From positions 33,245 to 97,244 of the forward strand of contig JACNJS010000019.1 in NCBI GenBank assembly GCA_014382445.1: DNA of 64,000 nt, read 5' to 3'. Shown piece after piece: positions 36,253-44,513 of this stretch (position 1 is its first letter; each line of letters begins with the position of its first letter). The notes beneath the pieces are model-generated. The model was not told the origin of the DNA. It ran no database searches and worked only from the letters and a program-made list of their open reading frames with translations. Made by a program: the position numbers and the translations under genes. The DNA is from Bacteroidota bacterium (GTDB lineage Bacteria > Bacteroidota > Bacteroidia > Bacteroidales > F082).

Positions 36253-37794
36253 ATGGAGAATTTTGATTTAGCTCTTGTTGACTGGTCGCGAGCACAGTTT
36301 GCCCTAACTGCTATGTACCATTGGATATTCGTACCTCTTACATTAGGAATATCATTTATCATAGCAATAATGATGACCATTTATGTAAAAACAGGAGATG
36401 AGCAATGGAAAAAGATCACTAAATTCTGGTTAACACTTTTCGGAATTAATTTCGCCATTGGTGTGGCAACAGGTATTATCCTTGAATTTGAGTTTGGCAC
36501 AAACTGGTCGAATTACTCATGGTTTGTAGGAGATATATTTGGTGCACCGCTTGCTATTGAGGGAATTTTGGCCTTTTTCCTGGAATCAACATTTATTGCC
36601 ATACTGTTTTTTGGTTGGGGAAGAGTTAGCCAGAAGTTTCATTTGGTATCGGCATGGCTTGTCGCAATCGGATCAAACCTGTCGGCACTGTGGATACTTG
36701 TAGCTAACGGATGGATGCAAAACCCTGTGGGAATGACATTTAATCCTGATACCGCACGAAATGAGATGACAAATTTTTGGGATGTATTATTATCACCAAC
36801 TGCCATTAATAAATTCCTACACACAATTACATCAGCATATGTACTTGCAGCCATTTTTGTAATTGGTATAAGTGCATGGTTTTTATTGAAAAACTGCAGA
36901 ATTATTTTCGCAAAAAGAAGCATGCTGGTGGCAGCTGTTTTTGGATTGTTATCAGCACTCTTTATGTTAATGACCGGTGATGAATCAGCCCGGCAAGTGT
37001 TTAAAGATCAGCCAATGAAATTTGCGGCAATGGAAGCCCATTATGAAGGCAAAACCAATGCCCCTCTAGTTGCCTTTGGAATATTACAAAAGGCACCTAC
37101 TGTGAAAAACCCCAAGATGAACGAGTTTGTATTTAAGATTGAAATTCCAAATCTTCTCTCATACATGGCAGCGCTTGATTCAAAGGCGTTTGTTCCTGGA
37201 ATTAACGACCTTATTAATGGCAATGAAGACCACAACATTGTTTCTTATTATGAAAAAATCAAAACAGGCAAACTGGCAATAAAAGCACTTAGTAAATATA
37301 AATATGCCAAAGAACAAGGAGATAAAGTAGCTGCTGCCAACCAGTTGCAGATTTTCAGAGATAATTATCATTACTTCGGGTACGGATATTATAATAATCC
37401 ATACAAACTAGTTCCAAACGTTCCTGTTATATTTTACGCATTCCATATTATGGTAGGTCTGGGAATGCTGTTTTTATTGGTTTTCATTCTTGTGCTTTTC
37501 TATCTTTTCAAGAAAGATATTGCAAAAGCCAGATGGTTGAATTACATCGCACTTTGGTCCATTCCTCTTGCATATATTGCCTCCCAGTCGGGCTGGATTG
37601 TTGCCGAGATGGGGCGTCAGCCGTGGGTAGTGCAGGACCTTATGCCAACCCTAAGTGCTGTATCGAACCTCGATCATAAAGCTGTGATTACAACATTTAT
37701 AATATTTGCTATCACTTTTACAACTCTTCTAATTGCGGAAATAAAAATTATGTTGACACAAATCGTTAAAGAATCAAAAATCAAGGAGGACTAA
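36253..37794 (+). CDS. cydA: Cytochrome bd quinol oxidase subunit I
   Basis: 513 residues from the ATG at 36253; an upstream in-frame start overlaps the DUF4492 gene and is not needed. It oxidises quinol and reduces oxygen in the membrane. Haem ligands are in MYHWIFVPLTLG (H23), the FGAPLAIEGILAFFLEST helix, and the following conserved methionine/glutamate helix. The Q-loop is short (AMEAHYEGKTNAP region). A GRQPWVVQ motif near the C-terminus is intact. It is followed three bases later by cydB, whose Shine-Dalgarno lies in its 3' end. Confidence -1.
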   Translation: MENFDLALVDWSRAQFALTAMYHWIFVPLTLGISFIIAIMMTIYVKTGDEQWKKITKFWLTLFGINFAIGVATGIILEFEFGTNWSNYSWFVGDIFGAPLAIEGILAFFLESTFIAILFFGWGRVSQKFHLVSAWLVAIGSNLSALWILVANGWMQNPVGMTFNPDTARNEMTNFWDVLLSPTAINKFLHTITSAYVLAAIFVIGISAWFLLKNCRIIFAKRSMLVAAVFGLLSALFMLMTGDESARQVFKDQPMKFAAMEAHYEGKTNAPLVAFGILQKAPTVKNPKMNEFVFKIEIPNLLSYMAALDSKAFVPGINDLINGNEDHNIVSYYEKIKTGKLAIKALSKYKYAKEQGDKVAAANQLQIFRDNYHYFGYGYYNNPYKLVPNVPVIFYAFHIMVGLGMLFLLVFILVLFYLFKKDIAKARWLNYIALWSIPLAYIASQSGWIVAEMGRQPWVVQDLMPTLSAVSNLDHKAVITTFIIFAITFTTLLIAEIKIMLTQIVKESKIKED

Positions 37795-37797
37795 GCC

Positions 37798-38955
37798 ATG
37801 TTTGAAAACTTAACTTATTTAACGTTACAACATTACTGGTGGGCAGTAGTTGCTTTACTTGGTGCAATTCTGGTATTTATGTTATTTGTTCAGGGTGGTC
37901 AAACATTAATTTATAATCTTGGTAAAACAGATATACAGAGGAAAATAATTGTAAATGCACTTGGCCGGAAATGGGATCTTACATTTACAACCCTCGTTAC
38001 ATTCGGTGGGGCAGCCTTTGCTTCATTTCCACTATTTTATGCAACCAGTTTCAGTGGGGCATATTGGGTATGGATGATTATACTTTTTGCTTTTATTTTT
38101 CAAGCAGTATCGTATGAATTTCGAACAAAACCAAACAATTTCCTGGGTGCAAAAACATATGAAACATTCTTGTTTATAAATGGACTACTTGGCACTATAC
38201 TACTTGGAATTGTCGTTTCGACCTTCTTTACAGGTTCCGATTTTTCAATCAACAACATGAACAGCTCAACATGGGAATCTCCCTATAAAGGGCTTGAACT
38301 GATATTTAACTTTACAAAGTTCGCTACATATGTAAACATTTCACTAGGCCTGGCAATATTCTTTTTGTCGCGGGTGCTGGCGTCAATGTATTTCATGAAT
38401 AGCGTTGACGACAAGCAGTTACTTGATCGTGTAAAAAAACAACTCCTTTTAAATGCTATTCCATTTCTTGTTTTCTTTTTGTTTTTCCTGATTAGTATTC
38501 TTTTGATAGACGGATTTGCCTATAATCTAATCACAAAAGTAGTTACTATGCAAGAAAATAAGTATTTATTGAACTTTATAGAAATGCCAATTGTTGCTAT
38601 AGTTTTTCTGGTGGGCGTTATTGGAGTATTGACAGGAATAATACGAGGTTATTTTTATTATGAAAAATGTGGAAGCATAGCTATTTGGATTACAGGTCCG
38701 GGAACTATACTTACAGTTTTTGCACTGCTGCTGGTATCAGGATTTAATAACACTTGTTTTTATCCTTCAACTTACGATCTGCAAAGCTCACTTACTATCG
38801 AAAATGCATCATCTTCCAAATATACACTAACTGCAATGTCGTATGTATCGTTACTCGTTCCTGTTGTTATTGCATATATTTGGTATGCATGGTCGGCTTT
38901 AAATAAAAAGAAGATAACCAAAGAAGAAATGGAAAATGACTCACATGCTTATTAA
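37798..38955 (+). CDS. cydB: Cytochrome bd quinol oxidase subunit II
   Basis: 385 residues with about nine transmembrane helices. Matches CydB by the N-terminal YLTLQHYWWAVVALLGAILV region (QHYWW, then GGQTLIYNLG), FATYVNISLGLAIFFLSRVLASMYFMNS and the conserved GSIAIWITGPGTIL. A strong AAGGAGG is seven bases before the ATG. Forms the membrane heterodimer with CydA. Length is normal for the family. Confidence -1.
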   Translation: MFENLTYLTLQHYWWAVVALLGAILVFMLFVQGGQTLIYNLGKTDIQRKIIVNALGRKWDLTFTTLVTFGGAAFASFPLFYATSFSGAYWVWMIILFAFIFQAVSYEFRTKPNNFLGAKTYETFLFINGLLGTILLGIVVSTFFTGSDFSINNMNSSTWESPYKGLELIFNFTKFATYVNISLGLAIFFLSRVLASMYFMNSVDDKQLLDRVKKQLLLNAIPFLVFFLFFLISILLIDGFAYNLITKVVTMQENKYLLNFIEMPIVAIVFLVGVIGVLTGIIRGYFYYEKCGSIAIWITGPGTILTVFALLLVSGFNNTCFYPSTYDLQSSLTIENASSSKYTLTAMSYVSLLVPVVIAYIWYAWSALNKKKITKEEMENDSHAY

Positions 38956-38976
38956 TTTTTAAAAAAAAGGAACCTT

Positions 38977-39087
38977 ATGTATACTAAAGAAATATTATGG
39001 CTAATTAGCTGGCCTGTATTTATTTACATCAGCTATAGGATAGTACTGTTTGCATTGAAGAAATTTAATAAGATTAATTCGAAATAA
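38977..39087 (+). CDS. CydX-like 36-residue membrane protein
   Basis: A 36-codon gene 21 bases behind cydB that is easily overlooked. It has an AAGG ribosome-binding site six bases before the ATG, one transmembrane helix (about residues 6-28, with WLISWPVFIYIS), and a basic tail (LKKFNKINSK). Position and size match CydX/CydS-type third subunits of cytochrome bd, although the E. coli-type MWYFxW motif is not present. The frame ends in TAA and codon usage fits. Function inferred from location. Confidence -1.
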   Translation: MYTKEILWLISWPVFIYISYRIVLFALKKFNKINSK

Positions 39088-39147
39088 TTCATTAACGATT
39101 ATGTTCTTCTGTTTAACACATCATTAACAACCTTTTTCAACCAACTG

Positions 39148-39176
39148 TTGTCATTCGATAAAATAAATTAATTTTG
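39148..39176 (+). promoter_or_regulatory. Promoter of the PKD-domain protein gene
   Basis: TTG (39148-39150), 18 bases, TAATTTTG (39169-39176). The ATG at 39245 lies 68 bases downstream. Confidence -1.
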
Positions 39177-39244
39177 GCGTCTGACAAAAATCTGCATTTA
39201 TTAATTTGGTACTAATTAAATCAACTTGTATTAAAACAAATATT

Positions 39245-42169
39245 ATGAAAATTTTAACTTTAGCGACTACAATCTCTTTATTAATAATACTATCATCCAC
39301 GAATGTATTAATTTCACAAGTACTTCATCCTGCAAAAATCAGTAAAGCAGTTTATTTTGATATTTCAAAGGAACTAAGAACAATTGATGAAGTACCATAT
39401 GGAATGAGAAAAAGAAACTGGAAAAATAAACTTGTACCAAACAAGTTGAGTGTGGACGATGAGTTAAAATATCAGGCTCCATTAGATGGACCCGATCCTG
39501 TACAGCAGGACAGAATTATGAATGGCGGCAGAAATACGGGAACTGTACTACAAAATTTCGGCGGTGTAATCAACACATATGGTGTAGCACCCCCTGATAC
39601 AGATGGTGATGTAAGCCATGATCATTACTTTCAGATGGTAAATCAAGGGTTTGCTATTTGGGATAAAACCGGAAACCTATTATACGGACCTGTAGACAAC
39701 ATTACCCTTTGGGAGGGATTTACAGGACCATGGTCGAACACAAACGATGGTGATCCTATTGTTCTTTACGATGAGTATGCTGACAGATGGATTGCAACAC
39801 AATTTTCATTACCAAATTATCCTTCCGGACCATTCTATGAACTTATTGCGGTTTCACAAACCAGCGATCCTCTTGGAGCCTGGCATCGGTATGCATATCA
39901 GTTTGATGCAATGCCCGACTATCCAAAGTTTGGCGTGTGGCACGATGGTTACTATTTCTCAACCCACCAATTCGCTAACGGATCATGGGCCGGTGGTGGT
40001 ATGAGTATTTGCGACAGAGATGCAATGATTGCCGGTGACCCGAATGCCGAAATGATATATTTCCACATTGGCTCAAGCCACTACGGACTGCTTCCTGCTG
40101 ATGCCGATGGTGCATTACCTCCGCCCGCAGGCTCTCCCAGCTACATCCTCGACGTTGGTAATAACTCTTTAAAAATGTGGGAAGTTGATATTGACTGGGA
40201 TAACACACCAAATTCAACTGTAACACAGTTGGCAAGCCTCCCAACCGAACCATTTTCCTCACAAGGTCTTAATATTTCACAACCCGCAACTAGTCAACAA
40301 CTGGATGCTTTGAGTAGTATGACAATGTATAGGCTTCAATATAGAAATTTTACGGATTACCAGGTATTGCTTGCTAATCATACAGTTAACGTTGGTAGTG
40401 GGCGAGCGGGTATAAGATGGTACGAATTAAGGGATTACGGAACAGGCTGGAGTATTTATCAGCAAGGAACATATGCTCCTGAAGATGGCGATAACCGCTG
40501 GATGGGAAGTATTGCCATGAATCAAAATGGCGACATCGCCCTTGGATATTCTGTGTCCAGCTCCACAACCTTTCCTTCTATTCGCATTGCAGGGCAATCA
40601 TCAGGTGCTCCGTCAGGTTTAGGGATTTTTGATATTGATGAAACAAGTATTCTCGAAGGTACGAAATCGCAATCAGGTGTTAGCAGGTGGGGCGATTACT
40701 CAGCTATGGCTGTTGATCCAACAAACGGACAAACATTCTGGTTTACTACTGAATATTCTAATGGTGGATGGGCATGGAGAACACAAATTGCGGCTGTTGA
40801 TTTTGTGTCGCAACCTGTTACTGACTTTACTTCTGACAAAATTATTATCCCCGTGGGAGAAACAATTAATTTCACTGACCTTACCTCAGGAATACCTTCA
40901 GAATGGACATGGACTTTTTATGGCGGTGACCCGGAAACATCAACCGATCAACACCCTCTTAACATTCAGTATAATACCGAAGGAACTTTCGATGTAAAGC
41001 TTGTAAGCTCAAACTACATGGGTATCGATTCATTAGTAAAAGAATCCTATATCACAGCCAGCTCGACAATTCTTCCTGAAGTGGATTTTACCTCTGACAT
41101 AAGTATTTTCTGTTTTGGTGATACCGTTAAATTCATCGATCAAACACAAATTAGCCCTATCCAATGGCTGTGGCAGTTCGAGCCATCTGACATTGAATTT
41201 GTTAATGGAACTGATGATAACAGTCAAAATCCGGAGGTTAGATTTAATTCTATAATGAACTATTCAGTCACTCTTACCTCATGGAACCTAAACGGATCCG
41301 CTGAATTAACCAAAACCGACATGATTAAATCAGGAGGTTACTCACCTTATTTTATCGACACTTTCGAAGACAATGGCTTTGAGAGTTTCGGTTGGACAAT
41401 AGAAAACCCCGATGATGGTGTAACCTGGACAATGTACGAAATTGGAGGAACTACACCCGGCACACATGCCCCTGCAGTTAATTTCAGGGAATATTTTGCC
41501 ATTGGTGAGCGTGACAGGTTGATTTCACCACCATTCAATTTGGAAGGTTTAACCACTGCAACTTTGGAATTTCAGCATGCCTATGCTCAACATACTGATG
41601 TAATTCAGGTTACCGACTCCTTGCTTGTCTATATTTCGGATGATTGCGGAGATACCTGGACCCGAATATTTTCGGGCGGTGAAAATGGAAGCGGAAATTT
41701 TGCAACCCATGAACCAACTGATTACGATTTCTTCCCTGAAGTAGCATCCGACTGGTGTATGCAGGGTTGGGGAGCACCATGCATAATTTTGGACATTTCT
41801 CAATGGGCGGGAAATAGTGATGTAAAGTTTGCTTTTGAAACTTATAGCTTTTATGGCAATCCTATTTTCATCGATAACGTTTCAGTTACTCAAACAGTTG
41901 GGCAAACTGAAATTAATTTAAACGAGAAGCTGATTAGAGTTTATCCTAATCCTGCAAATGGAACATTTACTGTTTTGCTACCAGCTGAAAATAAATTCAA
42001 TAGTATTCAAATAACAAACCATCTCGGTCAGGTAGTTTATAATCAAAATATTGGCGAAAATATTTCTCGCATATTGATTAATGAATCAGCAAACTGGACT
42101 GCAGGTGTATACTTTATTAAGCTAAATGACGAATTTGGATCAGTTACGAAAAAGATAATTATTAAATAA
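39245..42169 (+). CDS. Secreted PKD-domain protein with T9SS sorting domain
   Basis: 974 residues from the ATG at 39245 (signal peptide ending LIISQ); an upstream TTG-started extension is rejected. The N-terminal half (to about 540) is a beta-rich domain with CDRDAMIAGDPNAEM and repeated asparagine/glycine loops that I do not assign to a family. Two PKD domains follow (WTWTFYGGDPETSTDQHP; WLWQFEPSDI) and then a jelly-roll-like domain (SSAELTKTD...GWTIENPDDGVTW). The C-terminal sorting domain has RVYPNPANGTFTV and ends KKIIIK. Likely a surface or secreted adhesin or hydrolase. Confidence -1.
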   Translation: MKILTLATTISLLIILSSTNVLISQVLHPAKISKAVYFDISKELRTIDEVPYGMRKRNWKNKLVPNKLSVDDELKYQAPLDGPDPVQQDRIMNGGRNTGTVLQNFGGVINTYGVAPPDTDGDVSHDHYFQMVNQGFAIWDKTGNLLYGPVDNITLWEGFTGPWSNTNDGDPIVLYDEYADRWIATQFSLPNYPSGPFYELIAVSQTSDPLGAWHRYAYQFDAMPDYPKFGVWHDGYYFSTHQFANGSWAGGGMSICDRDAMIAGDPNAEMIYFHIGSSHYGLLPADADGALPPPAGSPSYILDVGNNSLKMWEVDIDWDNTPNSTVTQLASLPTEPFSSQGLNISQPATSQQLDALSSMTMYRLQYRNFTDYQVLLANHTVNVGSGRAGIRWYELRDYGTGWSIYQQGTYAPEDGDNRWMGSIAMNQNGDIALGYSVSSSTTFPSIRIAGQSSGAPSGLGIFDIDETSILEGTKSQSGVSRWGDYSAMAVDPTNGQTFWFTTEYSNGGWAWRTQIAAVDFVSQPVTDFTSDKIIIPVGETINFTDLTSGIPSEWTWTFYGGDPETSTDQHPLNIQYNTEGTFDVKLVSSNYMGIDSLVKESYITASSTILPEVDFTSDISIFCFGDTVKFIDQTQISPIQWLWQFEPSDIEFVNGTDDNSQNPEVRFNSIMNYSVTLTSWNLNGSAELTKTDMIKSGGYSPYFIDTFEDNGFESFGWTIENPDDGVTWTMYEIGGTTPGTHAPAVNFREYFAIGERDRLISPPFNLEGLTTATLEFQHAYAQHTDVIQVTDSLLVYISDDCGDTWTRIFSGGENGSGNFATHEPTDYDFFPEVASDWCMQGWGAPCIILDISQWAGNSDVKFAFETYSFYGNPIFIDNVSVTQTVGQTEINLNEKLIRVYPNPANGTFTVLLPAENKFNSIQITNHLGQVVYNQNIGENISRILINESANWTAGVYFIKLNDEFGSVTKKIIIK

Positions 42170-42203
42170 TTACTTTTGAGATAAAGGCATTATTTATTTA
42201 GAA

Positions 42204-42905
42204 ATGAATCTATTTTATGCACCAGATATAGTTGAACCTAATTTTGTACTATCTTCTGAAGAATCAAAACATATTATTCGTGTTTTGAGAAAATCAGAAG
42301 GTGATAGTGTTTTATTCACAGATGGAAAAGGATATTTCTACAATTGTATTATAAAAGAGGCTAATCCAAAAAAGTGCTTAATTGAAATAGCTAAGAAAAA
42401 GAAAGGTGAAGATAAACGCAATTTCTTACTTCATATAGCAATTGCCCCAACAAAAAATATATCCCGATTTGAGTGGTTCCTTGAAAAAACAACAGAAGTT
42501 GGCATTGACTGTATTACTCCCATAATTTGCTCACACTCTGAAAGAAAGGAAGTAAAAATTGATCGATTGAACAAAGTAATCACTTCCGCTATGAAACAAT
42601 CGCTTAGTTCCCATCATCCGTTACTTGAAAAAAAAACATCTTTTAAAGAAATTATAAATATTCAATTTAGCGGCGATAAGTTCATAGCATATATCGACAA
42701 TAACGTTTCTCTTGAACTTTCAAAAGTATATATGCAGGGAAGCGATGCAATCATATTAATCGGACCTGAGGGTGATTTTAGTCCGGAGGAGGTAGCTGAA
42801 GCCGTCAGCCAGGGTTTTGTTCCTGTGATGCTTGGCAAATCAAGATTACGCACCGAAACAGCTGGTATAGTTGCTTGTCACACTATAAACCTGCTAAACT
42901 CGTAA
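42204..42905 (+). CDS. rsmE: 16S rRNA (uracil-1498-N3)-methyltransferase
   Basis: 233 residues. Modifies U1498 of 16S rRNA with S-adenosylmethionine. PUA-like N-terminus (NFVLSSEESKHIIRVLR) and SPOUT knot with IGPEGDFSPEE and the C-terminal LGKSRLRTETAGIVA match the family and size. A possible -7 motif TACTTTTG is at 42171-42178. Independent gene, convergent with lpd. Confidence -1.
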   Translation: MNLFYAPDIVEPNFVLSSEESKHIIRVLRKSEGDSVLFTDGKGYFYNCIIKEANPKKCLIEIAKKKKGEDKRNFLLHIAIAPTKNISRFEWFLEKTTEVGIDCITPIICSHSERKEVKIDRLNKVITSAMKQSLSSHHPLLEKKTSFKEIINIQFSGDKFIAYIDNNVSLELSKVYMQGSDAIILIGPEGDFSPEEVAEAVSQGFVPVMLGKSRLRTETAGIVACHTINLLNS

Positions 42906-42979
42906 CTTCATCTAAAAACAGGGAAACCTTTAAAAGACCTTCCAGATTCTACTCCTGAAACTTTAATTTCTTGTAGTTA

Positions 42980-44371
42980 TTACAAATGAATCACTTCATC
43001 ATATGCAGCAGCAACTGCCTCCATAACTGCCTCCGACATTGTAGGATGAGGGTGAATTGATTTAATAATTTCATGACCGGTAGTTTCAAGCTTGCGTGCT
43101 GTTACCACTTCTGCAATCATCTCGGTAACATTTTCGCCTATCATCTGACAACCAAGCCATTCGCCGTATTTAACATCAAAAACTACTTTTATAAAGCCGT
43201 CCTTATTACCTGCAGCATTTGCCTTTCCGGAGGCACTAAATGGAAACTTGCCAACCTTAATTTCATAACCTGCTTCTATTGCCTGTTTATCTGTCATACC
43301 AACTGACGCAACCTCGGGATTTGTATAGGTACATGCCGGAATATTACCATAATCTATTGGCTCAACATCAATACCGGCTATTTTTTCAACACAAGTAATA
43401 CCTTCGTGGGATGCAACGTGAGCCAGGGCAGGACCATGCACAATATCACCAATAGCATAATAACCCGGGACATTTGTTTGATAAAAATCGTCAACCTTTA
43501 CCTTGTTATTTTCAGTTATAATACCAACGTCTTCAAGGCCAATACCTTCGATATTAGGAGCAATGCCAACTGCTGAAAGAACAATGTCGGCATCAACTTC
43601 AACAATCCCCTTTTTAGTATTTATACTAACCTTACAAACATCACCTGAAATATCTACTTTTTCAACCGATGAATCGAGCATAACTTTCATTTTAGCCTTC
43701 TTAAAAGAACGGGCAAGTGCTTTCGACACTTCTTCATCTTCCAATGGAATTACATTTGATAAAAATTCAACCAAAGTTACTTCAACTCCTATGCTGTTGA
43801 AAAAATAAGCAAACTCAGAGCCAATAGCACCCGAGCCAACAACAACCATACTTTTTGGCATCTTATCCAGTACAAGCGCTTCGCGATACCCAATTATTTT
43901 TTTTCCATCCTGTTTAAGATTAGGCAATTCACGTGAGCGTGCCCCTGTTGCAATTATAATATTATCAGCCTCATAAGTTGTTGAGTTATTATCCTTATCT
44001 GTAACTTCGACTTTTTTACCCGGGAGAATCTTACCAAAGCCATTAATTACTTCAATTTTATTTTTCTTAAACAGAAATTGCACACCTTTGCTCATTCCAT
44101 CAGCTACACCTCTGCTACGTTTAACCATTTCAGCAAGGTCGGGGTTTACTTTACCATCTATTTTCACACCATAATCGGCAGCATGTTTTGCATAGTTATA
44201 CACCTGAGCACTTTTAAGTAATGATTTTGTTGGGATACAACCCCAGTTAAGGCAAACGCCACCAAGCTCTGCTTTTTCAACAATAGCAACTTTTTTACCA
44301 AGCTGTGATGCTCTTATAGCAGCCACATAACCACCCGGACCACTTCCTATTATCATTATATCGTATTTCAT
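42980..44371 (-). CDS. lpdA: Dihydrolipoyl dehydrogenase (E3)
   Basis: 463-residue flavoprotein that reoxidises lipoamide of the 2-oxoacid dehydrogenase and glycine cleavage complexes. FAD motif GSGPGGY near residue 9, redox pair GGVCLNWGCIPTKSL, NAD site VVGSGAIGSEFA, and the C-terminal catalytic HPHPTMSEA. It is not beside the E2 gene (34 kb away) and probably serves several complexes. A candidate -7 motif TATTTTTG (minus, 44407-44400) is upstream. Confidence -1.
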   Translation of the reverse strand: MKYDIMIIGSGPGGYVAAIRASQLGKKVAIVEKAELGGVCLNWGCIPTKSLLKSAQVYNYAKHAADYGVKIDGKVNPDLAEMVKRSRGVADGMSKGVQFLFKKNKIEVINGFGKILPGKKVEVTDKDNNSTTYEADNIIIATGARSRELPNLKQDGKKIIGYREALVLDKMPKSMVVVGSGAIGSEFAYFFNSIGVEVTLVEFLSNVIPLEDEEVSKALARSFKKAKMKVMLDSSVEKVDISGDVCKVSINTKKGIVEVDADIVLSAVGIAPNIEGIGLEDVGIITENNKVKVDDFYQTNVPGYYAIGDIVHGPALAHVASHEGITCVEKIAGIDVEPIDYGNIPACTYTNPEVASVGMTDKQAIEAGYEIKVGKFPFSASGKANAAGNKDGFIKVVFDVKYGEWLGCQMIGENVTEMIAEVVTARKLETTGHEIIKSIHPHPTMSEAVMEAVAAAYDEVIHL

Positions 44372-44513
44372 TATTTAATTGTTTTCGATAGATTAAATGC
44401 AAAAATAATCAATCAGTTTGTAAATTAGGCAAGATTGAAGTATTATTTTAAAATGATTCTAAATAAGGCAAAAATATTTTGATAACAGCTTGAATCAGCC
44501 TTAACCGGTTAAG

